DNA of 64,000 nucleotides from Chryseobacterium sp. 3008163 (GTDB taxonomy: Bacteria > Bacteroidota > Bacteroidia > Flavobacteriales > Weeksellaceae), in contig NZ_CP033070.1 of the NCBI RefSeq assembly GCF_003669035.1, forward strand, positions 3,410,001-3,474,000, written 5' to 3'. Both the position numbers and the translations under genes were made by a program. Below are positions 1 through 8,020 of this stretch, piece by piece (within the stretch, counting starts at the first letter, position 1; the number at the start of each line of letters is the position of its first letter). The notes under the pieces are model-generated. The model saw nothing but the letters and a program-made list of their open reading frames with translations. It was not told where the DNA came from and ran no database searches.

Positions 1-121
1 CTGTGATTTTAGTCCCGAAATAATCGTCAACAACAGAATTTTCAGGAGTTTTTGGATAATTATATTGTGCCAAAAACAAATGACTTGCAAATAAACTTGC
101 CGACAGAATAATGTTTTTCAT
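1..121 (-). CDS. Prolyl oligopeptidase family serine peptidase, N-terminal fragment (runs off the window)
   Basis: Only the first 40 codons are present; the gene continues past base 1. The start is the ATG at 119-121. A signal peptide (MKNIILSASLFASHLFLAQ) is followed by YNYPKTPENSVVDDYFGTK, which resembles the conserved N-terminus of S9A prolyl oligopeptidases (YP-x-T-x5-VDDY-x-GT). Such enzymes cleave short peptides after proline, and the signal peptide places this one in the periplasm or outside. The catalytic Ser/Asp/His lie outside the window, so the call rests on the N-terminal signature alone. Confidence 0.6.
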   Translation of the reverse strand, partial: MKNIILSASLFASHLFLAQYNYPKTPENSVVDDYFGTKIT

Positions 122-166
122 AGTTATATTTCTTGTTGGTGTGTGACAATGATATTAGCAAATGTA

Positions 167-747
167 CTAAACTTCCTCCTTCGAAATCCATTTTCCAACT
201 GTTGGGGCTTGATAATTTTTCATTTTTTCTAAAAGTTCATCAATACTGTTGCTCACCAAAAGCATTTCCTGATTTATCTGTTTTAAAATCCTTTATCAAC
301 CATCGTCTGAACTAATTTGATTAAATCATCATAAAATCCATCAATATTCAAAATGGCAATTGGTTTTTTGTGAAGTCCAAGCTGTGCCCAAGTAATCATT
401 TCAAATAATTCTTCCAGAGTTCCAAATCCGCCGGGAAGTGCAATGACGCCATCGCAAAGGTCATTCATTTTGGTTTTTCTTTCGTGCATGCTTTCTACCA
501 AAATTAATTCGGTAAGATGGGTGTGCGCAATTTCTTTTGACTGTAAAAAATGAGGAAGAACGCCGATTACTTTTCCGCCTTCCTGTAACACTCCGTCAGC
601 GACTGCTCCCATCAATCCCACATTGGCACCGCCATAAATAAGTTGGATGTTTTGGTTCGCTAAAGTCTTTCCGAGCAAAGTTGCCTGCTCTTTATATTTT
701 TCATCCGAACCGAAACTCGATCCGCAGAATACGGTGATACTTTTCAT
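167..747 (-). pseudogene. LOG family protein (TIGR00730-type nucleotide phosphoribohydrolase), frameshifted
   Basis: Family members hydrolyse nucleoside 5'-monophosphates to base and ribose phosphate (cytokinin-activating in plants; often called lysine decarboxylase in old annotation). Visible motifs are the N-terminal FCGSS nucleotide-fold start, GGANVGLMG, and the signature PGGFGTLEE with the upstream ERK. The frame from the ATG at 747 stops after 154 residues at DKGF. One frame over, the normal C-terminus continues (KQINQEMLLVSNSIDELL to SKEEV) to the TAG at 167-169. Restoring one base in the T/A run near 281-290 gives 193 residues, the usual family length. The gene is therefore probably intact in the organism. 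The family is certain; the substrate is inferred. Confidence 0.85.
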
Positions 748-935
748 AATTTTTTTCGCTAATAAAATTTTAAAAAATTTAAATTGAAGTTAAGAATAAT
801 CATTTGATTTTTAATTTTTCAATTTAAATCGAAGCAAACTTAATATATCTTAACTTCTTAAATCGCCTTAGTGGTTTAAATAAAAAATATCCAAAATCAA
901 AAGACTTTGGATATTTCAATTTGATTAAATTATCT

Positions 936-2380
936 TTATTTCAAAGGAATATTCGCTAAAATATCCTTCGTAAAACTCCAAAATTTCTGTGTTGAAGAAA
1001 TATTTGCCTTTTCATCAGGAGAATGGGCTCCTCTAATGGTTGGTCCGTAACTTACCATTTCCATTTCTGGGTAATTAGCACCGATGATTCCACATTCTAA
1101 ACCTGCATGACAAGCGACAACGTGAGGTTTTTCTGCAAATTTTTCAGTGTAGATTTTTTCCATCATCTGAACGATTTCAGAGCCCGGTTTTGGTTTCCAT
1201 CCGGGATAAGATCCGCTGAATTCTACCTTCATTCCTGCTAATTCTGAAACTGATTTTAATTGTTCAGCAACAGAATCTTTAGATGAATCAACAGATGATC
1301 TTGAAAGATTCAAAATTTTCAAACCACCTTCCTTCAATTCAACTCTAGCTACATTGTTTGATGATTCCACCAAATCCTGCACATCCGGACTCATTCTGTA
1401 AACGCCGTTGTGAAGCGACTTTAAAACCAAAATAATTTTCTTTGAATCTTCCTGAGAAAGCGCTTTATCAGAACTTGTAGAATTTTCAATATTAATTTGA
1501 AGACCTGCCTCGATGGAAGCAAATTCTTCTAGAATTTCTTTTTTAATTCCGTTGGCCACGTTCTCAATAAATTCTCCTGAATTTCTCACGGAAATCAAAG
1601 CAACAGCCTCTCTAGGGATTGCATTTCTCAAACTTCCGCCGTCGATAGAAACCAACTGAACGTTTTGATTTTCCAAAGCTTTATAAAGGATTCTCCCCAA
1701 AATGATATTGGCATTTCCGAAACCTTTGTGGATATCCATTCCTGAGTGTCCACCTTGCAAGCCTTTCACTTCGATTCTTACAATTTGCCCGTTAGAAGCA
1801 TTTATAGGATAGCTTTGACTTACCGTTACATCAATTCCACCTGCGCATCCGATGTCGATTTCGTCATCTTCTTCTGTGTCTAGATTTAAAAGGATTTGGC
1901 CCGTCAATTGTCCGGGTTTTAAACCTAAAGCTCCGGTCATTCCCGTTTCTTCATCGATTGTGAAAAGCGCTTCCAAATCAGGATGCGGAATGTCTGAACT
2001 TTCAAGAACCGACATGATGGTTGCTACGCCCAAGCCATTATCAGCACCTAAAGTTGTTCCTTTCGCTTTTACCCAGTCTCCGTCAACTTCCATTTGGATT
2101 CCTTGAGTTTCAAAATCGAAATTTACATCGTTGTTTTTTTGGCAAACCATATCCAGATGCGACTGCATCACGATTGATTTACGGTTTTCCATTCCAGGAG
2201 TAGCAGGTTTTTTAATAATGACGTTTCCTACTTCATCGACCGTAGTTTCTAAACCTAAATTTTCACCAAATTCTTTAATGAAAGCGATTACTTTTTCTTC
2301 TTTTTTGACGGTCTCGGAACAGCATTCAATTTGGAAAAATTCTTCCAGATAATCTGCGGTTCTATGTTTGATAGTTCCAT
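936..2380 (-). pseudogene. pepD: Aminoacyl-histidine dipeptidase PepD (M20 family), frameshifted near the N-terminus
   Basis: This is a cytosolic zinc dipeptidase that cleaves Xaa-His dipeptides such as carnosine. The long frame shows SHLDMVC (metal His/Asp), GADNGLG, the DEETG catalytic Glu pair, GGHSGMDIHKG and HAGLECG, all classic for PepD. The real start is upstream: an ATG at 2378-2380 opens MELSNIEPQIIWKNFSKL, which reaches a stop because the T run at 2301-2306 (plus strand) is one base short. With one base restored the protein is 481 residues, close to the usual 485. An internal ATG at 2192 would start after the N-terminal segment and is not a natural start. Probably a sequence error, since everything else is conserved. 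Confidence 0.88.
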
Positions 2381-2497
2381 AAAATTTATTTTTATCAAAA
2401 TTACGAAATCGCTATGATTTAGAAACGAAAATACCAACTAAAACTCGGCGATTGCATATGACAAATAAAAAAATAAAAATACATATGAAATAAAAAA

Positions 2498-2518
2498 TGC
2501 TCCCGAAATTCAGGAGCA
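2498..2518 (-). terminator. Rho-independent terminator of the lipoprotein gene
   Basis: Stem TGCTCC/GGAGCA with a short loop, followed on the minus strand by a run of T. It lies downstream of the minus-strand lipoprotein gene, beyond the 7-base repeat tract. Confidence 0.7.
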
Positions 2519-2526
2519 GTATTTTT

Positions 2527-2573
2527 GCTTATTGCTTATTGCTTATTGCTTATTGCTTATTGCTTATTGCTTT
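2527..2573. repeat. 7-base tandem repeat (GCTTATT), six copies plus a partial
   Basis: Six perfect head-to-tail copies of GCTTATT and a partial seventh fill the gap between the stop codon of the lipoprotein gene and its terminator. A unit of 7 in a non-coding position cannot shift a reading frame here. Copy number is expected to vary between strains. Confidence 0.9.
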
Positions 2574-3063
2574 AGCATCCGCATTCGCCATAGATTGGCA
2601 TTGTTGTAATGCTTCCGTCAGGTTTTTCAATCGTTAAAGTACCTTCAAACAGTAAAACCTCTTCGTGTTTTATCTTTTTACCTTTCACAGAGATTTTATA
2701 GTTCTCATTTTCAATTTCTTTGGTTAGTTCTTCATCTGCTTCCATATCGCTTGAGGAAATCAAATTCATAGCGATTCTTTTTCCATCGAGTTTCATGTAA
2801 GCGGTTTTTCCTGCATCGTCAGCGTAAATGTATTTTTCGTTTTCAAAATCTGCTTTATTTCTTGCAAAGTAGCAAGAACATTCTTTGATTTCTTTAGGAA
2901 AAGGAAATATATCCACCAAAATATTGGCAGGTTTAGCATCTGTTTTCGCAGAATCCTGAACAATGTTCAAAGAATCTTTAGGTGTCGAATTTGAAACGGT
3001 TTCTTTTTCCTTTTTACAGGCAACTAATAAAAATGCTGAAAAGAACATGATAAGATATTTCAT
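2572..3063 (-). CDS. Hypothetical lipoprotein
   Basis: 163 residues. The N-terminus MKYLIMFFSAFLLVAC is a lipoprotein signal with the lipobox ending at Cys16, followed by KKEKE, so it is probably membrane-anchored. A Ser/Thr/Asp-rich linker follows to about residue 45. The mature domain has paired cysteines near CSCYF and a GECGC C-terminus, which could form disulfides or bind a metal. I recognise no characterised family. A terminator and a 7-base repeat follow it, so it is probably the last or only gene of its transcript. Confidence 0.75.
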   Translation of the reverse strand: MKYLIMFFSAFLLVACKKEKETVSNSTPKDSLNIVQDSAKTDAKPANILVDIFPFPKEIKECSCYFARNKADFENEKYIYADDAGKTAYMKLDGKRIAMNLISSSDMEADEELTKEIENENYKISVKGKKIKHEEVLLFEGTLTIEKPDGSITTMPIYGECGC

Positions 3064-3128
3064 CGGTTAAATTTTTAATTATAAAGGTTTTATTTTTTAC
3101 ATTTTTCTAAATTGCCACTCTGGATTAC

Positions 3129-4628
3129 TTAATTTTTGCTCAATATCAAATTTCGTAATTTTTCAAGCTGTGTGTCTGATTTCCAAAGAATCTGATTGAG
3201 GTTTCTTTCAATTGCGATGTCAGGTTCTGTACCGAAACCATCTAAAATTTTACCATCTTTTTGGAACGAAACCATTGTACTTATTTTTATACGTATTTGT
3301 GAGTTTGGTAATTCAAATCTTTCGCTATTCCCACTTGATCCATCTGTTGTTGTTCCTACGATTTTTATATTCGGAATGTTTTTAAAAACCGCAACAAACA
3401 CAGATGCAGCACTAAAACTTTTTTCGTTTGCTAAAATATAAACAGGTCTGTTGTAATAAAATGATTGATTAGCTATTTTCTTGCCATTTAATAAACCAAA
3501 ATAATATTCGCTGTATTTTTTGTTATCTAACTCATACATCGGTTTAAATGTTTTCAAAAAATGTTTAACACTTTTCTGTTCGTTTTTATCTAATTCGGAG
3601 AAGGAAAATAGACTTCTGCTGTGTAAACTTTCACTGTATTCTTTTGATATCGGAATTTGAGCTCTTTGTTTGGTTGCATTAATGACATAAATAGAATCGG
3701 GATGAACAAAATATTTTGCCAATTCATAAGTTACATCACGAGTTCCACCACCGTTGCTTCTTACATCTATAATCAAAGCTTTGCTATTGTTTTGTATAGA
3801 TTTCATAAAAGAATTGATTTTTTCAAATAGAGCTGGTGCATCATCTTTACTAACCATTGAAGGAATGTGAATGTATCCAATCTGGTCTTTTATATCAAAA
3901 AGTTGGCTTACAATTTCTTCTTTATTATAATCTTCATCCTTAACTAATGTATACTTTCTTTCAAATTCATCATCCCAATAAATCGACCTTTTTGCATTGT
4001 TAACCGGAGAAACGACTAAAACCGTATCGTTTTTAAGTAGTCTATCTGAAAGCGTTAATTTGATTTCTGCAGGTAATGGCTTGTTCAGAACATTGTATAC
4101 TTTTTGGATATCTCGGAGTTTTCGAACTGCTCTTGTGAAATATGTTTTCCTCGGAGCTGTAAATTCTTCAGGAAGTATTTTTTGAAGGAAATTATCGACT
4201 GATACTTCATCAATCTTTTTTAGATAAGGAAATTTCGAATTTAATAATTCTAATTTCTTATCGTTATTTCTGTTTAACACCAGAACATTATTGCCTTCTG
4301 GAGCATATATAAATGGTAAGAAAAGCGAATCTTTAATGTCATAATCTCTTACAGAAGCGTGCCTGTCACCGATTTTTCCGACTGCTTGAGCTAAAAATAA
4401 TCCAAAATCTTCAAGTCTTGTTATGTCTTTTAAGTTTTGTTGGTAATTTTCAAAATTCTCATTGATGTTATAACCATTTAAATAAACATAAGAAGATTTG
4501 TCATTCAATATTTTCCCAAGAAATTCTAAGTCCTGACGAATCTGTAGTTTTGATAAATTTTTACCTTGAGCCTTTGAGATTATTGTTAATAAGCTTAAAA
4601 GTATTGAGAAAAATAATTTCTTTTTCAT
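3129..4628 (-). CDS. S41 family C-terminal processing-type peptidase, secreted
   Basis: 499 residues with a signal peptide (MKKKLFFSILLSLLTIISKAQ). The C-terminal half carries the S41 fold: IDVRSNGGGTRD, the catalytic serine region NEKSFSAASVF, GTTTDGSSGN and the closing DGFGTEPDI segment usual for tail-specific proteases. The N-terminal 240 residues match no domain I can name; a PDZ domain is not evident. Family members degrade or process peptides in the periplasm or at the surface. The substrate is unknown. No operon partner overlaps it; the nearest genes on the strand are 65 bases downstream and about 38 bases upstream. Confidence 0.85.
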   Translation of the reverse strand: MKKKLFFSILLSLLTIISKAQGKNLSKLQIRQDLEFLGKILNDKSSYVYLNGYNINENFENYQQNLKDITRLEDFGLFLAQAVGKIGDRHASVRDYDIKDSLFLPFIYAPEGNNVLVLNRNNDKKLELLNSKFPYLKKIDEVSVDNFLQKILPEEFTAPRKTYFTRAVRKLRDIQKVYNVLNKPLPAEIKLTLSDRLLKNDTVLVVSPVNNAKRSIYWDDEFERKYTLVKDEDYNKEEIVSQLFDIKDQIGYIHIPSMVSKDDAPALFEKINSFMKSIQNNSKALIIDVRSNGGGTRDVTYELAKYFVHPDSIYVINATKQRAQIPISKEYSESLHSRSLFSFSELDKNEQKSVKHFLKTFKPMYELDNKKYSEYYFGLLNGKKIANQSFYYNRPVYILANEKSFSAASVFVAVFKNIPNIKIVGTTTDGSSGNSERFELPNSQIRIKISTMVSFQKDGKILDGFGTEPDIAIERNLNQILWKSDTQLEKLRNLILSKN

Positions 4629-4666
4629 TAAAATCTTTATTGAGAAAATTCATTATCCTCAGCTAT

Positions 4667-5268
4667 CTATCCCCTTGCTCTTTCAAGTAGTACCATCATC
4701 AATAATGATAAAACCACTAAACTTTCGTCTTCGTCATCAATATCAACCACTCTATCAAGCTGAAATCTTCTTCCGAACATCGACGGCATTTTTTTAGCTT
4801 AAAATATTCTTTTCCGTCCATGCCTTTTACGGTATAAGATGGATTAAGGAAATATCCGGTAAACATTCCAATGATAGGGATTTCTCCAACCATCCCATCG
4901 AAGAATTTAACCCAAGCATTATCTTCTGTAATGGTAAATTTTTGCTGATCCGCTTCGTCTAAAACATTGTAAGAAGACTTCCAGATAGAACGCATTCCTT
5001 TTCTGGCCAATCTTCCGAAGTTTTTCCCAATGGTATCTTTGATCGAATATGACGCATTAAAATCAATCCACTGATTAGCCTGAATTCTGAAAAGCTCTTT
5101 GGTTTTGCTTTCGTCATTGAAAACGATAACGTCTTCTTTCAGTTTAAACATTTTTTGACGTACGTAAGCGACAGAGCTTCCGTTTTTATCTGTGATGTTG
5201 AAATCGCTGGCAAGAGTTGTGATTTTAAATTTAAAATCGAGCGGATAGTTGAGGTTGTTAAGTACCAT
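4667..5268 (-). pseudogene. LURP-one-related (tubby/phospholipid scramblase-like) protein, frameshifted at the C-terminus
   Basis: The N-terminal 160 residues (MVLNNLNYPLDFKFKITTLA...) read as repeated beta strands with DFNITDKNG, YVRQKMFKLKED and YTVKGMDGKEYFKLKK. This is the barrel pattern of LURP-one/YxjI proteins, whose role is unclear. After KLKK the frame becomes a poor tail. One frame over it continues MPSMFGRRFQLDRVVDIDDE and a hydrophobic end to the TAG at 4667-4669. One A is missing from the 7-base run at 4789-4795 (T on the plus strand). The repaired protein is 200 residues. The family call is by fold pattern only. Confidence 0.65.
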
Positions 5269-5390
5269 TTAGTTTATTTTTCTGTTTAATATTTTGATGA
5301 TCAAAGATAATGGTTTGACAAGAATTTTTTAGTTTAAATTTCAAAGATTTGAAGTTTTATTTAAATTATTTGGTAATAGATGAAAATTTT

Positions 5391-5418
5391 TTTGTAATTG
5401 GTATATTTTTTATCTTTA
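5391..5418 (+). promoter_or_regulatory. Candidate promoter of the toxin-antitoxin pair
   Basis: TTTG at 5391-5394 and a TATCTTTA -7-like box at 5411-5418 are separated by 16 bases, near the Bacteroidetes consensus. They lie about 23 bases before the antitoxin ATG. Confidence 0.4.
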
Positions 5419-5440
5419 CATTATAATTTAATTAAAGATC

Positions 5441-5665
5441 ATGGCAATATTAATTCACACCAGCTCTTTTGAGGAACAATCTTTCCTTGAAAGTCTATTG
5501 AAAAAAATGAAAGTTCCTTTTGAAAGTACAGATGCAGACCAAAGAGTAAGTGTATCTAAAGCTGAAATGGATTCTATTAAGATTGGTTTAGATCAATCAA
5601 ACAAAGGTGATTTGTTGTCAAGTGAAGATGTGCATAAGAAAGCAAAGAATTTATGCTCAAAGTAA
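5441..5665 (+). CDS. Putative type II antitoxin
   Basis: 74 residues, acidic and lysine-rich, with an N-terminal MAILIHTSSFEEQSFLESLLKKMKV segment and a C-terminal helix. This size and placement fit small antitoxins that Bacteroidetes pair with RelE/ParE toxins. Its stop codon overlaps the start of the following toxin gene by 13 bases, which indicates translational coupling. No clear DNA-binding fold is visible. The call rests mainly on the linked toxin. Confidence 0.65.
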   Translation: MAILIHTSSFEEQSFLESLLKKMKVPFESTDADQRVSVSKAEMDSIKIGLDQSNKGDLLSSEDVHKKAKNLCSK

Positions 5666-5952
5666 AATGGACTTCCGAAGCACAGGAACAATATTTCAAA
5701 ACTTTAGAATTTTGGATTGATCATAATCAGTCAACTTCATATTCTGAAAAAATTATTGAAGAAATAATAAATACAGAATCTCTTTTAATAATTAATCCGT
5801 TCATTGGGTTGATCGTTGAAAATACAAATGATAAAGTTAGGCGTGTTTTAATACTCCATAATTTTTCTCTCTATTATAGAATTACTTATGATACTTTAGA
5901 AATTATTTCTTTTTGGGGTAATAAAATGAATCCGGATGATCTAAAATTATAG
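5653..5952 (+). CDS. RelE/ParE family toxin
   Basis: 99 residues. The pattern is that of the RelE/ParE fold: an N-terminal strand VKWTSEAQEQYF, two helices, then RVLILHNFSLYYRI and a final strand TLEIISFWGNKMNPDDL. ParE-type toxins inhibit gyrase and RelE-type toxins cleave mRNA on the ribosome; the sequence does not decide between them. The start ATG lies inside the antitoxin gene in another frame, with 13 bases of overlap, as is usual for such pairs. Confidence 0.75.
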   Translation: MLKVKWTSEAQEQYFKTLEFWIDHNQSTSYSEKIIEEIINTESLLIINPFIGLIVENTNDKVRRVLILHNFSLYYRITYDTLEIISFWGNKMNPDDLKL

Positions 5953-6032
5953 ATCGAATTTTAAAATCTTTCTTTATTAAAATTCATTATTCATTCCTCT
6001 TTTTCAGCTTTTTATTCATGATCTTTTTGCTT

Positions 6033-6040
6033 ATTTTTGT
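6033..6040 (+). promoter_or_regulatory. TAnnTTTG -7 box immediately upstream of recR
   Basis: TATTTTTG matches the Bacteroidetes -7 element and ends only three bases before the recR ATG at 6044, suggesting a leaderless or nearly leaderless transcript. No good TTTG -33 element sits at the ideal distance. Confidence 0.4.
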
Positions 6041-6043
6041 CTT

Positions 6044-6655
6044 ATGGATTATCCAAGTAAAGTATTGGCAAAAGCGGTTGAGGAAATTTCCGGACTTCCG
6101 GGTATTGGGAAGAAAACCGCCTTGCGTCTTGCGCTTCATTTACTTAAACAACCTAATTCCAGAGCGACAAGTTTAGGAACTTCAATCATCAATTTGGTGA
6201 ATGAAATTAAATACTGTAAAGAATGTCACAACTTTTCAGATTTTGATATCTGCGAAATCTGCAGCAATGAAAAACGCAGTGACGAACTGATCTGCATAGT
6301 AGAAGATGTACGCGATGTTATAGCTATCGAAAATACAGGAAAATACAGAGGGAAATATCTCATTTTGGGAGGAAAAATCTCTCCAATGGAAGGCGTAGGA
6401 CCTCATCAGCTGAATATTCCGAGTATTGAAAAGAAATTGCAGCAAGGTCAGGCTAAAGAATTTATTTTTGCTTTGAGTGCTACGATGGAAGGTGATACGA
6501 CCGCTTATTATATTTATAAAAAATTCAAAAATTCAGGCATTCAGTTTTCTAGTATTGCCAGAGGAATTTCCGTAGGAGATGAATTGGAATATGCAGACGA
6601 AATTTCTTTGGGACGATCAATCATCAACCGACTTCCATATAACGAAAAGGATTAA
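6044..6655 (+). CDS. recR: Recombination protein RecR
   Basis: 203 residues, the normal length. RecR works with RecO and RecF to load RecA at gaps in the recFOR repair pathway. Visible parts are the helix-hairpin-helix GLPGIGKKTALRLA (about residues 17-30), a four-cysteine zinc finger (Cys58, 61, 70, 73) and a Toprim domain with CIVEDVRDV and GGKISPMEGVGP. A -7-type box lies immediately before the ATG. The stop is followed by a glycosyltransferase ATG one base later, so the two are probably co-transcribed. Confidence 0.97.
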   Translation: MDYPSKVLAKAVEEISGLPGIGKKTALRLALHLLKQPNSRATSLGTSIINLVNEIKYCKECHNFSDFDICEICSNEKRSDELICIVEDVRDVIAIENTGKYRGKYLILGGKISPMEGVGPHQLNIPSIEKKLQQGQAKEFIFALSATMEGDTTAYYIYKKFKNSGIQFSSIARGISVGDELEYADEISLGRSIINRLPYNEKD

Positions 6656-6656
6656 A

Positions 6657-7496
6657 ATGACTCACAAACTTTCAATCATTATCGTTAATTATAATGTGAC
6701 TCAGCTTCTGAGAAACTGTCTTCTTTCTATTGAAAAATATGCGAAAGATGTCGATTATGAAGTTATTGTGATCGATAACAAATCTACCGACAGTTCGTGG
6801 GGCGACCTCATTCCCGAATTTCCAAAGGTGAAATTTATTGCTTCTGAAAAAAATAAAGGTTTTGCAGTTGCGAATAATAAAGCAATCAAAACTGCTGAAG
6901 GAGAATATCTTTTAATTTTAAATCCGGATACTGAGCTGGAAGGTTTTTATTTAAATGAAATTTTAAATTTCGCTGATTCTAAAACTGATTTCGGATGTTT
7001 GGGTGTGAGAATGCATGATGCAAATGGAAATTTTCTTCCGGAAAGCAAACGTTCGGTTCCTGATATGTTTAATTCTTTCGAAAAACTTTTTACCAGTTTT
7101 AAAAAGAAAAGTTCAAAATCATATTATCGAAATGATATTGACGAATTTGAAATTGCTGAAGTAGAAGTGATCACAGGAGCGTTTTTTTTGGTTAAAAAAG
7201 AAATTTACGAAAGAGTGGGAGGGCTTGATGAAAAGTATTTCATGTATGGCGAAGACATTGATTTGTGTTACACTTTATTGAAAAACGGATTTAAAAACTA
7301 TTACTATGGAAAAGCTTCTATCCTTCATCACAAAGGTGAAAGTACAATAAAAGATGAGGTTTATCTTGAAAGGTTTTACGGCGCTATGCAGATTTTCATT
7401 GATAAATATTACAGAGAGAGCAAACCTTTGCAATATTCATTTCTGAAAGCGGGATTAAAATTAAGACACAAAATAGAGCTCATTAAACTCAAATAA
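6657..7496 (+). CDS. Glycosyltransferase family 2 protein
   Basis: 279 residues from the ATG at 6657, one base after the recR stop; an upstream ATG inside recR is unlikely to be used. The GT-A fold motifs are LSIIIVNYN at the N-terminus, VIDNKSTDSS, LNPDTELEG (the metal-binding acidic motif region) and GGLDEKYFMYGEDIDLC near residue 200. Such enzymes transfer a sugar from a nucleotide donor to cell-surface glycans or glycolipids, probably at the inner face of the membrane; this is closest to rhamnosyl-transferase-like members. There is no membrane helix. The acceptor is unknown. A terminator follows at once. Confidence 0.9.
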   Translation: MTHKLSIIIVNYNVTQLLRNCLLSIEKYAKDVDYEVIVIDNKSTDSSWGDLIPEFPKVKFIASEKNKGFAVANNKAIKTAEGEYLLILNPDTELEGFYLNEILNFADSKTDFGCLGVRMHDANGNFLPESKRSVPDMFNSFEKLFTSFKKKSSKSYYRNDIDEFEIAEVEVITGAFFLVKKEIYERVGGLDEKYFMYGEDIDLCYTLLKNGFKNYYYGKASILHHKGESTIKDEVYLERFYGAMQIFIDKYYRESKPLQYSFLKAGLKLRHKIELIKLK

Positions 7497-7500
7497 AAAA

Positions 7501-7519
7501 GCAACTCAATTTGAGTTGC
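7501..7519. terminator. Bidirectional terminator between the glycosyltransferase and secG
   Basis: Perfect 9-bp stem GCAACTCAA/TTGAGTTGC with A-rich and T-rich flanks on both sides; it serves both convergent genes. Confidence 0.85.
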
Positions 7520-7547
7520 TTTTGTTTTATCTTAAATAAAATATTTC

Positions 7548-7898
7548 TTATTTAGTTGCCGGAGTACTTACCGAAGCTGTAGTTTTAGAAGCTGGAGCTG
7601 TTTTATTAGCCGGTACTTCAGTTTTAGTAGGAGCTGCTGGAATTACCGGTGCTGCTTGTTTTGGTTTCCCTGTAACAACAACGCTGATTAAAATAAGAAC
7701 GATAATCACCGCTCCTAAAGTCCAAGTTGACTTCTCCATAAAGTCGTTAGTTCTTTGTACTCCGAACTGTGCAGAAGATGCACCTCCGAATGTACTTGAA
7801 AGACCGCCCCCTTTAGGGTTTTGAGCCATAACAACGATTACCAATAAAATGCTGGCAATCATAATAAGAACCATCAATAGTGTAAATATAGTATCCAT
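7548..7898 (-). CDS. secG: Preprotein translocase subunit SecG
   Basis: 116 residues. Two membrane helices (about 3-25 and 58-78) flank the conserved cytosolic loop QNPKGGGLSSTFGG, the SecG signature. It assists SecYE in protein export. The C-terminal 40 residues are an Ala/Pro/Thr/Lys-rich tail, a variable extension common in Bacteroidetes SecG. It has its own canonical promoter and a shared terminator, so it is a single-gene unit. Confidence 0.95.
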   Translation of the reverse strand: MDTIFTLLMVLIMIASILLVIVVMAQNPKGGGLSSTFGGASSAQFGVQRTNDFMEKSTWTLGAVIIVLILISVVVTGKPKQAAPVIPAAPTKTEVPANKTAPASKTTASVSTPATK

Positions 7899-7923
7899 TA
7901 ATTCTAATATCTTTTTGAATGGG

Positions 7924-7954
7924 CAAATTTAATGTTTTTTTACAGAACCGCAAA
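7924..7954 (-). promoter_or_regulatory. Canonical Bacteroidetes promoter of secG
   Basis: On the minus strand, TTTG (7951-7954) is followed by exactly 19 bases and then TAAATTTG (7924-7931), about 25 bases before the secG ATG. This is a textbook match to the primary sigma factor consensus of the phylum. Confidence 0.8.
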
Positions 7955-8020
7955 ATAAAGATTTCACTAAAACAAAAAGCGGCAACAATTGTCGCCGCTT
8001 TTTTAATAATATCTATGATC

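Noticed and set aside
4717..4795. Cysteine-rich tail (KLKKCRRCSEED) as a real zinc-binding end of the 4667-5268 protein
   Set aside because: It arises only from the out-of-frame reading; the other frame gives the conserved ending.
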